From: G963665925 sp963678925
GTDB taxonomy: Bacteria > Bacillota > Clostridia > Peptostreptococcales > Acidaminobacteraceae
Direction of reading: 5' to 3'
Assembly: GCA_963678925.1 (NCBI GenBank)
Contig: OY787533.1
Location: 1,488,001-1,552,000, forward strand
DNA length: 64,000 nt
Shown here one piece after another: positions 26,278 through 35,213 of this stretch. The translations under genes were made by a program, and so were the position numbers. The notes beneath the pieces were generated by a model. It did no database searches. It was given only the letters and a program-made list of their open reading frames with translations, and was not told the DNA's origin. Each line of letters starts with the position of its first letter. Within the stretch, counting starts at the first letter, position 1.

Positions 26278-26470
26278 TACAAATCTTCACCCCGAAGATC
26301 GTCATATCACATTCTAGGCAGGTCTCCTGACTTTGGGATCATCCTACTTTTCAACCTTCCCACAGCTTGCGCTGCAGTGGTATATCTGAATTTCGTACTC
26401 CTTCACAGTAACGGGGGCTGTAGAGGATTTACACCTCTTTCCCTATTAATCTCCGATTGAGAACCTAAAA
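26278..26470 (-). promoter_or_regulatory. Cobalamin (adenosylcobalamin-type) riboswitch
   Basis: Read on the minus strand, the conserved core is clear: AATAGGGAA, GTGTAAATCC, then ACAGCCCCCGTTACTGT, CCACTG...TGTGGGAAGG, GATGATCCCAAAGTC and the B12 box AGTCAGGAGACCTGCC (26310-26325). A closing hairpin ATCTTC-GGGGT-GAAGAT follows at about 26283-26299. The order and sequence match the class I cobalamin aptamer. No B12 transport, synthesis or B12-dependent gene follows; the transcript runs into the terminator at 26142-26167. Confidence 0.92.
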
Positions 26471-26606
26471 TGAACTTATTTAATTAAGCATTTCTTTTTC
26501 GAAATTATTCTAACAGATACAAAGCATTCGTGCAACACCTATTTTGAACATTTCACCAAAACCACTGTCTAAAATGCAAGTTCCCAACCATTATGCCTAC
26601 CTGTAT

Positions 26607-27341
26607 TTACACATCTGCCTTAAATGTGAGCACTTTTGACAGAAAAGCCTGCAGCTCTGAACTTTTTGGATTTTCCAGTATCCGGACATCACCATGCTCC
26701 ACAATGCGACCGTCCTGCATAAACACAATATAGTCTGCTGTGTGCTTTGCAAATCCGATCTCGTGCGTGACAATAATAAAGTCTTTTTTCTGCTTGCCCA
26801 GCTTTTCAATGGCAGACAGGACCTCATAGGTTAAAATCGGATCCAGTGAGGAGGTTGGCTCATCCAGCAAAATGATTTCTGGTCTGATGGACAAGGCGCG
26901 CACAATGGACACCCTTTGGGATTGACCGCCACTCAACTGATGGGGCAGCTTGTCCTTATGTTCATAGAGATCAAACTGTCTCAGCAGCGCCTCCACCTCT
27001 GGCAGCACTTCGCTGCGCTTTCTTCTATGGACCTTTTCAAGAACGAGCAATAAATTCTCAAGAACTGTCAAATGGTTGAAGAGGTTATGGTCCTGAAAAA
27101 CAAAGCCCACCCTTTTCCGATAAGCATCGACACGTGCTGTGTCAATAACGTCACTATTCACTGCTATACTGCCGTCTTCAAATCCTTCAAGCCCTGCAAT
27201 CAGCCTCAAAAGGGTCGATTTCCCAGACCCAGATGCCCCAATAAGGGCAAGTACCTGAAAATCCTCTACTTCCAAGTTGATTTGATTTAAAACGGCCTTG
27301 TCATTATACTTCTTGACCAAATTGCTGATTTTTAAATTCAT
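26607..27341 (-). CDS. Polar amino acid ABC transporter ATPase, 244 aa
   Basis: GlnQ/HisP-type ATPase. Walker A GASGSGKST is near residues 35-43, signature LSGGQSQR near 137, and Walker B ILLDEPTSSLDP. The Q-loop reads FVFQDHNLF. Length is normal. It starts 4 bp after the permease stop and is the last of a three-gene operon in the order binding protein, permease, ATPase. The substrate is set by the binding protein and is probably an amino acid. Confidence 0.93.
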   Translation of the reverse strand: MNLKISNLVKKYNDKAVLNQINLEVEDFQVLALIGASGSGKSTLLRLIAGLEGFEDGSIAVNSDVIDTARVDAYRKRVGFVFQDHNLFNHLTVLENLLLVLEKVHRRKRSEVLPEVEALLRQFDLYEHKDKLPHQLSGGQSQRVSIVRALSIRPEIILLDEPTSSLDPILTYEVLSAIEKLGKQKKDFIIVTHEIGFAKHTADYIVFMQDGRIVEHGDVRILENPKSSELQAFLSKVLTFKADV

Positions 27342-27344
27342 AGG

Positions 27345-28085
27345 CTACACCTTATAATTCAGTCTGTCTTCCAAATGTCTTATCAGCCTTATAATGGGTA
27401 CAGTAATGATCAGATAACCCACCGCTAAAATGAGAAATCCCTCTGGGTAGGCAAAGGATACTGCCATTACCGTATTCACCGAATTGAGAAACTCACTTGT
27501 TGCCATATAGGACAAGAGTGCACTCCCCTTGATGGTCAGCGCAAACTGACCTGCCAGGGGCGGCAAAATCGTCATGACCACCTGGGGAAATATGATGTAC
27601 CGGTATGTCTGAAACTTTGAAAACCCAAACATCTTCGCCGCCTGCCACTGGTTCATATGGATGGATTCGATGGCACCCTTATAAATATCAGCAATATAAG
27701 CACCAATATAGAGGGCCAATGTAATGACCCCAATCCAAAACTTCGAGTCCAGACCAAATGCGTACCCAATGTAATAGTAGGAGACGATGGCGACAACGAG
27801 TAACGGGGTTCCAAATATGATGGTCTTATGGATTTCTGCAAGATACCTCAAAACCAAAAAACGGGATTCATGCATCATATACAGCACCAGTCCGACAAGA
27901 AGGGCCAGAACAACCGCAAAAATGCTGATGGCGATGGTTTGCAACCACCCTTTTAAAATGACCTTTCCATAAGCCTGATACACGGTGAAGTCCAGTTCTT
28001 TCTGGATGGATCTTTCCATGACAAAATAATAGAGTCCCAGATACAGGCATATTGCGGCTAAAAAGCTCATCAGTTTCTTCATCAT
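27345..28085 (-). CDS. Amino acid ABC transporter permease (HisM/GlnP type), 246 aa
   Basis: Membrane subunit with an N-terminal TM at 5-22, then about four more TM segments. The EAA-like loop MNQWQAAKMFGFSKFQTYRYIIFPQ is recognisable around 140-165. A single permease gene suggests a homodimer. GAGGAAG precedes the ATG at 28085, and the gene begins 13 bp after the binding-protein stop. Confidence 0.9.
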   Translation of the reverse strand: MMKKLMSFLAAICLYLGLYYFVMERSIQKELDFTVYQAYGKVILKGWLQTIAISIFAVVLALLVGLVLYMMHESRFLVLRYLAEIHKTIIFGTPLLVVAIVSYYYIGYAFGLDSKFWIGVITLALYIGAYIADIYKGAIESIHMNQWQAAKMFGFSKFQTYRYIIFPQVVMTILPPLAGQFALTIKGSALLSYMATSEFLNSVNTVMAVSFAYPEGFLILAVGYLIITVPIIRLIRHLEDRLNYKV

Positions 28086-28098
28086 GTCATCTTCCTCT

Positions 28099-28899
28099 CT
28101 AGAAGAAGAAGTCGAGACCGTATTCTTCGAATTCCTTCATTTTTTCAAGCAAGTATTTTTCCCGAATCGCGTCATAGGTACCGTCTTCCTTCGCTGTCTT
28201 AATAAATGCATTGATTGACTCCAGCAGGTCTGGATTGCCTTTGCCAACGGCTATCCCCCAACCGCCCGTATTGGGAAGCGGTTCAAGCACGGCACGTGTG
28301 GTGTCCTTGTAGTTTTCATGATGCCTGATAATTGACAGAGGATCGTAAATGAATACATCCGCTTTCCCCTGAGCAACTTCTAGAACTGCCGTCGCCTCTT
28401 CATCAATGTTCTTGATCTGTGCCTTCGGTGCATTGGCTTGTGCCCACAGGGCACCGATGGTACCGGTTTTTGAAGCGATAACCACTTCTGGATCATTCAA
28501 ATCATCCGGCGACATCACTTTAGAATCCTTGTAAACCAGCATCATCAGCTGACTGGTCGTATACGGATCAGAAAAATCAACCTTTTCCTGTCGTGCCTCC
28601 GTGATTGTCATAGAGGAAATAATCATGTCAATTTTTCCGGTTTCAAGAGATGGAATCAGGGATGGATACGGCGTATCCACGATTTCAATTTCTGCACCCA
28701 TATATTCCCCCAGCGCTTTTGCCAGCATGACCGATGCTCCGTCCGGATTTCCATCTGAGTCCTTGGTTTCAAATGGAGGATATTTAAGCTCCATGCCCAC
28801 CTTCAAAACTGTCTTCTCATTTGCTGTGTCCGGCGCAGTCTGCTGGCAGCCCGTCAAAGCAAGTATGGTAATCATTATTGCAATCAGTATCTTTTTCAT
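28099..28899 (-). CDS. Polar amino acid-binding lipoprotein (SBP family 3), 266 aa
   Basis: The signal peptide ends in LTGC, giving a lipid-anchored Cys at about 16. The family-3 fold is recognised from KVGMELKYPPFETKDSDGN, the DMIISSMTITEAR motif and FSDPYTTSQL. The Arg in the TITEAR motif binds the amino acid alpha-carboxylate in this family. The ATG at 28899 is chosen for GGAGG 5 bp upstream; six extra codons upstream have no site. It is first in the importer operon, downstream of an inverted repeat at 28918-28942. Confidence 0.9.
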   Translation of the reverse strand: MKKILIAIMITILALTGCQQTAPDTANEKTVLKVGMELKYPPFETKDSDGNPDGASVMLAKALGEYMGAEIEIVDTPYPSLIPSLETGKIDMIISSMTITEARQEKVDFSDPYTTSQLMMLVYKDSKVMSPDDLNDPEVVIASKTGTIGALWAQANAPKAQIKNIDEEATAVLEVAQGKADVFIYDPLSIIRHHENYKDTTRAVLEPLPNTGGWGIAVGKGNPDLLESINAFIKTAKEDGTYDAIREKYLLEKMKEFEEYGLDFFF

Positions 28900-28917
28900 T
28901 TGAACCTCCATTGTCAT

Positions 28918-28942
28918 CCTATGAACACACCCTGTTCATAGG
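28918..28942. promoter_or_regulatory. Inverted repeat in the amino acid importer leader
   Basis: CCTATGAACA and TGTTCATAGG form a perfect 10-bp inverted repeat with a 5-nt gap, 19 bp upstream of the first codon. A TGTTCA half-site recurs nearby at about 28964. It may be an operator or an mRNA hairpin. Confidence 0.5.
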
Positions 28943-29067
28943 TATATTTCCATTTTTTGACCTGTTCATTTAATACCGATTTCATGTCAGTTTAAACAGG
29001 TGCTGCACAAATTATGCCTCCTTCACTTCATTATGGACAAGGAAAGTGCATTGGCCCTTCCACTGAA

Positions 29068-29103
29068 AAATCCCCTGAACGCGGGGATGCGTCCAAGGGA
29101 TTT
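29068..29103 (-). terminator. Intrinsic terminator of the beta-galactosidase gene
   Basis: Stem AAATCCC/GGGATTT continued by TGAACGC/GCGTCCA (one mismatch), then TTTTTC on the minus strand. Confidence 0.75.
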
Positions 29104-29139
29104 GGGACAATATTGGTACAGCCTACTGGCTGGGGACCA

Positions 29140-31074
29140 CTATAGAATGGTCGATTCGTAAGGACTCAGCATACGTCCTTCAAACTCAACTTCATAACCA
29201 TTATGGTTGAGTATAAAACGCTTGGTTTCATGCTCTGTCTGGCGTAACACCACTTCAACCCCCTCAGGTGATTCAATGGTATCAATGTTTTTTTCCTGTA
29301 CGATTTTGCCTGCGATAAGGCCCATCAGCTCGCTGGACAGGCCACCGCCAATATAGTAAGCCTTACCCGAGCCATAATCATTGCAGGTGATGCAAGCCGT
29401 CGGTAGCCCCGCCTCTTCCTCATAGCGGGCCAAAACTTCTGCCCCTTCTGATTCGACAAGGTCGCGCCAAACCCTGCAGGTTCCCGTAAGGCCATCGGGG
29501 CCGATAACAGCAACAGACTGTCCTGTCTGCAACGATTCAACCTCGCCCAGTCTGACACCCAGCAAATCATGCAGTTTTCCCGGAAGCTTCTCGTTAAAGT
29601 GAAGATTGTTGTCTCTATCGCGTATTCCAGCGCGGAAGGACATCACGAGTGTGCCCCCTGCGTCTGTGAAAGTCTTAAGACGTGCCGCCAGGCTGTCATC
29701 CACTATTTGCTGCACTGGTATGAGTACAACATCATAGGCGCTGATATCACGGTCTATGGGAATCACATCCATGGGAACATTCAGATCATGGAATGGCGTG
29801 TACAAGCGCATGAGCTCTTCTGTGTAATTGAATGCTGAGCTTTGCGACTGGAAACGCCATGACCATACTGTCTCATAGTCATAAAGCACAGCCACGCGAT
29901 TTTTGATTTCAGAACTCAGAACTGCTTCTGATTCAAATGCGCCTTTTATAATACGCGACGCCTCTTCAAACTTGCGCCCTTTTTGATTGTCATGGTCGAT
30001 AATGCCATAGCAGAACTGCTCTGCACCTCTATTCATACCACGATATCTGAAAAAGAGCATGTTGTTGCAGCCATGGGCAAAGGCCTGATAAGACCAGAGC
30101 TTTGACTGGTTGGGACGCGGTAGATACCCTATGGCATCATGGCCCTGCGCACCAATAAGCTGTTCTACAATCCAGAAATTCTGATTCAGAAGACCTCGGT
30201 TAAAATCCAGTGTCATGGCGATCTGTGCTGGGGGCAGAGGCTCTCGAAGTCCACCCCAGACCGGATAGTTGTCATAAGAAACAAAATCCATTTCACTGAC
30301 GTTCTCACTGTGATCAAACCACTTGATAAAAAAGCCGCCGGAAACGTTGGTGGTGACTGTCTGATGCGCGCCCTTCAAGGCTTTTACGAGCTGGGTATGC
30401 GTCTTGGCGAATCCGTTGAGAGAGTCTGATCTAAAGCGTGCCCAATCAAGCTGCAGTGCTGGATTATGCACAGTAATTGTTTTAATCGGCAAGGGAATTT
30501 CTGTGAAATCATTATAGGTCTGACCCCAGAAAATCGTTCCATAAGTTTCGTTCAATACATCAATACGCTTATATTTATCCTTCAAATACATCTGGAATTT
30601 TTCGTGGCAAATAGGACAATAGCACATATCGCTGCCTTCATGGCCGAATTCATTGTCTATCTGCCAGGAAATGATGGCAGACTCGTCCCTGTAATGCTTT
30701 ACGAGGGCGGTCACAATTCTTTTTGAGTATTCGAAGTAGACATCGGAGTTGTAGCAATACTGGCGGCGACCTCCAAAGACATGCCTGTGTTGATTTTCGT
30801 CCATGGACAGAATTTCAGGATACGCCTTTGCCAACCATGCAGGGAATGTCGCTGTCGGTGTTCCAAACATCACCTTTATGTTTGCCTCTTTGAGTTTTTC
30901 AATCACGCGGTCAAAAAATGAAAAATCATAAGACCCCGCTTCCGGTTCCATCAGATGCCATGCAAACTCGCCAATTCGAACGATATTGACACCCATTTCG
31001 ACCATGCGTGAAATATCCTCGTCTATCATTTCAATTGACCAGTGCTCTGGATAATAATCGACACCCATGTACAT
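29140..31074 (-). CDS. GH42-family beta-galactosidase, 644 aa
   Basis: Retaining glycosidase that removes terminal beta-galactose, also from oligosaccharides. The acid/base Glu is in WQIDNEFG near 142 and the nucleophile in WIVEQLIG near 305. The A4-type zinc cluster is kept: one Cys in QYCYNS near 107 and three in CYCPIC near 151-156. The N-terminal TIM barrel, a trimerisation domain and a small C-terminal beta domain fit the normal length. No signal peptide, so the enzyme is cytoplasmic. The ATG at 31074 has GGAGG 8 bp upstream; the GTG five codons earlier overlaps that site. No sugar transporter is adjacent. A promoter with a palindromic operator is at 31116-31144. Confidence 0.93.
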   Translation of the reverse strand: MYMGVDYYPEHWSIEMIDEDISRMVEMGVNIVRIGEFAWHLMEPEAGSYDFSFFDRVIEKLKEANIKVMFGTPTATFPAWLAKAYPEILSMDENQHRHVFGGRRQYCYNSDVYFEYSKRIVTALVKHYRDESAIISWQIDNEFGHEGSDMCYCPICHEKFQMYLKDKYKRIDVLNETYGTIFWGQTYNDFTEIPLPIKTITVHNPALQLDWARFRSDSLNGFAKTHTQLVKALKGAHQTVTTNVSGGFFIKWFDHSENVSEMDFVSYDNYPVWGGLREPLPPAQIAMTLDFNRGLLNQNFWIVEQLIGAQGHDAIGYLPRPNQSKLWSYQAFAHGCNNMLFFRYRGMNRGAEQFCYGIIDHDNQKGRKFEEASRIIKGAFESEAVLSSEIKNRVAVLYDYETVWSWRFQSQSSAFNYTEELMRLYTPFHDLNVPMDVIPIDRDISAYDVVLIPVQQIVDDSLAARLKTFTDAGGTLVMSFRAGIRDRDNNLHFNEKLPGKLHDLLGVRLGEVESLQTGQSVAVIGPDGLTGTCRVWRDLVESEGAEVLARYEEEAGLPTACITCNDYGSGKAYYIGGGLSSELMGLIAGKIVQEKNIDTIESPEGVEVVLRQTEHETKRFILNHNGYEVEFEGRMLSPYESTIL

Positions 31075-31115
31075 TGTTTTTTCCTCCACTTTTCGCTAGG
31101 TAAATTTTCAATTAT

Positions 31116-31144
31116 ATTTTAGTAAACATTTAACTAAACGTCAA
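31116..31144 (-). promoter_or_regulatory. Promoter with embedded operator-like palindrome of the GH42 gene
   Basis: On the minus strand TTGACG (-35), a 17-nt spacer and TAAAAT (-10). The spacer holds the imperfect palindrome TTTAGTTAA-ATG-TTTACTAAA, similar in type to ROK (XylR/NagC-like) repressor sites. Expected transcription start is about 35 bp before the start codon. Confidence 0.75.
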
Positions 31145-31246
31145 TCCTTTTATTTTTGATTTGGAAAACAATCGACCTTCCAGTCCAGTTTCCCTGGTCA
31201 CACTCCACCTATACCCCTTTTTCAATGCCATCTGCCTTTTAAACAA

Positions 31247-31281
31247 AAATGCCGGATCAGTCTGCGACCGGTCCGGCATTT
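31247..31281 (-). terminator. Intrinsic terminator of the first chemoreceptor gene
   Basis: AAATGCCGGA/TCCGGCATTT, 10-bp stem followed by TTTGTTT on the minus strand, about 95 bp beyond the stop. Confidence 0.75.
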
Positions 31282-31376
31282 GCTGTATTTCCATTCAATT
31301 TGTCACACTTTAAACGGCACAAGTGCCCTAAACCTTAATCCTCACGACGCCGACTCAGACATCCCGCCACAAATTC

Positions 31377-33452
31377 CTATAAAGAGAATCTGTCAAGCGT
31401 CTTTCTTAGATTATCCGACAGCGCGTTGAGATGGTCTGCAGATGCATTGATCTCCAAAATGGCCTTATCCTGCTTATCGGTCATGGCTGTTACATCATCC
31501 ACGGCAGCGGCTGTTTCTTCCGAAGTGGCGCTCACACCCTCAATGGTCTCTATAAAGGCTGTCCTGCTTTCCATAACCTTGGTCAGACTGTCTGAAAGCT
31601 GCTGGGTGATTCCCGACATTTCCGAAACACTGTCGTTGATTGTACTGAAAGTGGAGAGCGCCCGTTCAACCGCATCCGATTGGGAATGAATGATCCGGTT
31701 GTTCATTTCGATTGTGTTTTGCGCGCTTTCAATATCCTTGCGCACAGCATCGATGATCTTTCTCACGTTTTCAGTCGAAGCGCCCGTACTTTCAGCAAGC
31801 TTGCGCACCTCTTCCGCAACTACAGCAAAACCACGTCCATGCTCCCCGGCACGTGCCGCTTCTATGGACGCATTCAGTGCAAGCAGATTCGTCTGTTCAG
31901 ATATGCCTGAAATCGCGTCAACTACCGTTATGATTTCATTTGTCTTGCTGTTGAGGCTGGAAACCGCCTCAAATACCTTTTGGGAAATCTCCACGGTCTC
32001 CTCATTCTTTTCAGACAGGTCCTGCATGGATGCCGTACCATCTGCGCTCATGGAAATAATACCATCCGATGCGCCAATACTTGAGTCAATGTTCTTAGCC
32101 ATTTCATCGAGCTCATTCGATAGATTCAAGGACTCTTCAAGCCCCTGCTCTGCACCCTTTGCCTGCTGAAGGGCAGCAAAGGATACATCCTCTATGCTCT
32201 TGGAGATATGATGAATGACGGACTGGGTCTGCTCAACGGCATCCTTCATTCTGGCTGAGTAATCACGTACCTCGTCAGAAGCCCCCAGGGTATCTGAAAT
32301 CAGGTTTCTGAAATCTTCCATCATCTTATTGAATCCCTTTGAAAGACGCCCGATTTCATTGGTTCCAGTGTAGGTACAGCGTACGCCCAAGTCGCCAGAT
32401 GCCGCCTTTGACATGAGGACTTCCATTTCTTCAATTGGCTTTGTGATCCGACTTGCAACCCCCAGTGAAATGAACGCCGCAATGATGACAAGAACCGCTG
32501 ACAGGCCCATATTGACCTTTTTGACCCCTTCTGAAAAGGCGAGTGCGTCCGATGCCTTCTCAACAGTGATAACACCCCAGGATGATGACTGACCTGGCAG
32601 ATCAATTGGCATAAACGCACTGTAGACTTTCTCACCATCGATATTCACATACTTTTCAAAGCCGCTGTTTCCTGAAAGCACCTTGCTCGTAATATCTGAA
32701 AGTGCTTCTGAAATTTCAAAGGACTGCTTTTCCGTAATCTGGTTTCCATTTGCATCAACAGCCACACTGCCGCTTGCATCCAGCTTCAGCACGGTCTTTT
32801 CCAGTGTTTTGTAGTTATAGAGTTCTGATACCTTTGAAATATCAGGATGGGCAATAACAACGCCTTCCCCATCAATGACATAGGCAAAAGCAGACTGTGT
32901 GCTCAGGTCCTCAACAACCTTCTGCAGCTGGCCCAGTTTGATGTCAGACCCCATAACCCCACGCAAGATGTTTTTCTCGTCGTAAATTGGGATGATAGCC
33001 GATGTTACCGGCACATTCCCTGACAGAGAGTAATAGGACTTGGAAACAAAGGGTTTTTTCGTTTCCATGACCTGCTTGAACCACCAGCGTTCAGACCTGT
33101 CCCCCAGATTTCCGGCTGAACGTGCGGTTTGCATGCCGTCTAGACCTTGAATATAGAACAAGTCAAAATACGGGTGTCTTTGGATTGTTTCCACAAGAAC
33201 AGACTTCTGACCCTGGGTGTCGAACCCATAGACAATCGGTGTCTTGGCAATCTGCTCCGTTACGGCATAACTCTTTTCAATAAATGACTTTACGCTCATC
33301 ATGATTGAACTGCCAAGCTGGTGATGATTTTCTCTGATTTGGGTCTCATAGCTGTTTTTCGTCATAATGCTTCCAGCAATATTGGAAGCCGCAAACGCAA
33401 CGACAAGTATTGCTACCATAACGGCAATAAATAAGTGCTTGATACTTCTCAT
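31377..33452 (-). CDS. Methyl-accepting chemotaxis protein with dCache sensor, 691 aa
   Basis: TM1 at about 5-27, an extracytoplasmic dCache domain to about 305 (RWWFKQVMETKKPFVSKSYYS, then VMGSDIKL and VIDGEGVVIAHPD), TM2 near 308-330, a HAMP domain to about 385 and the signalling domain. The hairpin tip EQTNLLALNASIEAARAGEHG is diagnostic. Small-molecule ligands of dCache receptors are often amino acids; here the ligand is unknown. No CheR-docking pentapeptide at the C-terminus. GGGGG lies before the ATG. It is monocistronic and shows that the organism is chemotactic. Confidence 0.93.
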   Translation of the reverse strand: MRSIKHLFIAVMVAILVVAFAASNIAGSIMTKNSYETQIRENHHQLGSSIMMSVKSFIEKSYAVTEQIAKTPIVYGFDTQGQKSVLVETIQRHPYFDLFYIQGLDGMQTARSAGNLGDRSERWWFKQVMETKKPFVSKSYYSLSGNVPVTSAIIPIYDEKNILRGVMGSDIKLGQLQKVVEDLSTQSAFAYVIDGEGVVIAHPDISKVSELYNYKTLEKTVLKLDASGSVAVDANGNQITEKQSFEISEALSDITSKVLSGNSGFEKYVNIDGEKVYSAFMPIDLPGQSSSWGVITVEKASDALAFSEGVKKVNMGLSAVLVIIAAFISLGVASRITKPIEEMEVLMSKAASGDLGVRCTYTGTNEIGRLSKGFNKMMEDFRNLISDTLGASDEVRDYSARMKDAVEQTQSVIHHISKSIEDVSFAALQQAKGAEQGLEESLNLSNELDEMAKNIDSSIGASDGIISMSADGTASMQDLSEKNEETVEISQKVFEAVSSLNSKTNEIITVVDAISGISEQTNLLALNASIEAARAGEHGRGFAVVAEEVRKLAESTGASTENVRKIIDAVRKDIESAQNTIEMNNRIIHSQSDAVERALSTFSTINDSVSEMSGITQQLSDSLTKVMESRTAFIETIEGVSATSEETAAAVDDVTAMTDKQDKAILEINASADHLNALSDNLRKTLDRFSL

Positions 33453-33619
33453 TTCTATACCCCCTATAAAATCCCTATGTAAATATATGTATCCAAGATA
33501 ATTTTACGAGGAGGTCTACATATTCCGACACAATTCGACAGAATTGTATTTTTTTTGTCTTTTAAGTACAATTATTTTCCAGTTCACTTGTAACTTTGCA
33601 CAAGTTCATGCACATAACA

Positions 33620-33658
33620 AAAGGCCCTCCCCTCCATTTATGGTGGAGCGTAAAGCCT
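33620..33658 (-). terminator. Probable terminator of the flavin reductase gene
   Basis: AGGC/GCCT base and CTCCA/TGGAG upper stem, followed on the minus strand by TTTTGTT. Confidence 0.5.
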
Positions 33659-33709
33659 CTTAAGCTGTTCCATATCTTATGCGGTGTCAGCATTTCACTT
33701 TCACCGCTG

Positions 33710-34351
33710 TCATTTGCGTCTTTTTTGGCCTGTCTTTTTGACCTTGTTCTGGGCCGTGTCCTTTTGCTTCATGCGTCGTTTACGCGTTTTCTTTTTCATG
33801 ACGGAATAGCCAAAGGTGCCGAGCTGATCGCCGATTGAAAAGTAGCCGCCATGGCTGTAGCAAATAGGCTTTGCTCTGTCCAGGTGAAACTTGCCTGTTT
33901 CGTCAATATACTGCTCGTCCACATGAACTGCGAGGACTTCTGCCAGAAACATGTCATGACTTCCAAGCTCTTTGATTTCCGTAACGCGGCACTCTATGTT
34001 GACCGGAGACTCCTTTATAAGCGGCGCTTTTACATGTGTTGCATCAACTGGCGTCAGACCGGTGACCTCAAACTTATTGACTTCCTTGCCTGAGCGCACA
34101 CCACAAAAATCTGTAGCATGGACCAGGGCCTCCGTCGTAAGATTGATTACAAATTCACCCGATTCCTTGATCAGATCATAGGAATGACGTTCTTTACGAA
34201 CAGATATGTAAGTCATTGCCGGTGCCGTATTGACGGTTCCAGTCCAGGCAATGGTAATGATATTATATGCTTCAGGACTTGACCCGCAGGTCACCATCAC
34301 TGCTGGAACGGGATAGACCATTGTCCCGGGTTTCCATGTCGTTTTGCTCAT
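33710..34351 (-). CDS. Flavin reductase-like (FMN-binding split barrel) protein with a basic C-terminal tail, 213 aa
   Basis: The N-terminal part up to about residue 180 matches the flavin-reductase-like domain family: PVPAVMVTCG, the ITIAWTGTVNTAPAMTYISV stretch, KESGEFVINL and YFSIGDQLGTFGYS. These bind FMN and reduce it or serve flavoprotein partners. The last about 30 residues (from KKKTRKRRMKQK to KKTGQKRRK) are strongly basic and unusual for the family. This tail could bind nucleic acid, membrane or an acidic partner. GGAGGTAGG precedes the ATG. The frame is intact to the stop at 33710. Confidence 0.85.
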   Translation of the reverse strand: MSKTTWKPGTMVYPVPAVMVTCGSSPEAYNIITIAWTGTVNTAPAMTYISVRKERHSYDLIKESGEFVINLTTEALVHATDFCGVRSGKEVNKFEVTGLTPVDATHVKAPLIKESPVNIECRVTEIKELGSHDMFLAEVLAVHVDEQYIDETGKFHLDRAKPICYSHGGYFSIGDQLGTFGYSVMKKKTRKRRMKQKDTAQNKVKKTGQKRRK

Positions 34352-34483
34352 TTCCTACCTCCATTGCTGGAAGTCCCATACTTTGCTCGGACTTCCCTGC
34401 TTCATTCGTGTGCGGCATGCACCACCTTTATAAGTATACCCTATTCTTCTAAAATCAAGTACTGGTTTTGAGACATAAAAATA

Positions 34484-34515
34484 AGGGACCAGCCTGCAAA
34501 CCACGGCTGGTCCCT
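34484..34515 (-). terminator. Intrinsic terminator of the secreted-protein gene
   Basis: AGGGACCAGCC/GGCTGGTCCCT, 11-bp stem followed by TTATTTTTATG on the minus strand. Confidence 0.85.
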
Positions 34516-34529
34516 AAATTTCACTTGAA

Positions 34530-35213
34530 CTATTCCTGCTCGGATTGAATCGTTTCAAGTCTTTCCTGTGCATCTTCCAGGCGCTGCTCAAGTTCGTCAA
34601 TCAAGCTGTCCACATAATCAGCGATAGCATCCTCATCTTCATCCTCTACTGCCTGAAGGAATGCGTCACGTGCTTCTTTACGCGCTTCACGCTCAGCATC
34701 TCGTTCTTCCTTAAGAGCGGCCTTTTCCTCATCCGTCAAGTCTGACTGAGCCTGATCAGGTTCTGCTCCGAAAATACCTTCATGACCGCGTGGGCCTCTG
34801 CCTGATTCGTCATCAGAAGCAGTTCCGTCTTCACGTGCCTCGAACGCCGCTTTCATTCTATCAAAGAGCTGTGTCTTAAGGGCCTCGATTTCATCATCTG
34901 TCATGTTGTCAAAATCAGGCATTTCCGGTCTTTCACCCTTATCAGGCGCCACGAGATCACGAATCTGATCATGTACCGCCTTGAGGTCTTCATTCAAGTC
35001 ACTCCATGTATCGCTCACCTCAGGGTAATACGTGTCAATGATTTCCTGCATTTTTTCTCCACGATCATCTTCACGTGCGTCTCTTCTATCCATGCGGTTT
35101 TCAAGCCGCGTTCCCAGGGTTTTTGTCTCCGTATCTGCTGTGTCTGCAAATGACAGACCTGCCGACAGTACCATAACTGCAATAAGTGTTCCTGCGAGTG
35201 CTCTTTTTTTCAT
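34530..35213 (-). CDS. Secreted highly charged helical protein, 227 aa
   Basis: A signal peptide (MKKRALAG then a hydrophobic core ending LSFADT) predicts cleavage near residue 23. The mature protein is extremely rich in Asp, Glu, Arg and Lys. Long helices are likely at 55-90, 105-130 and 160-225, with a low-complexity Gly/Asp/Arg-rich linker around 130-150. No catalytic motif is seen. It resembles secreted periplasmic-chaperone-like or surface helical proteins only in composition; I cannot assign a family. Monocistronic with GGAGGG before the ATG. Confidence 0.75.
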   Translation of the reverse strand: MKKRALAGTLIAVMVLSAGLSFADTADTETKTLGTRLENRMDRRDAREDDRGEKMQEIIDTYYPEVSDTWSDLNEDLKAVHDQIRDLVAPDKGERPEMPDFDNMTDDEIEALKTQLFDRMKAAFEAREDGTASDDESGRGPRGHEGIFGAEPDQAQSDLTDEEKAALKEERDAEREARKEARDAFLQAVEDEDEDAIADYVDSLIDELEQRLEDAQERLETIQSEQE

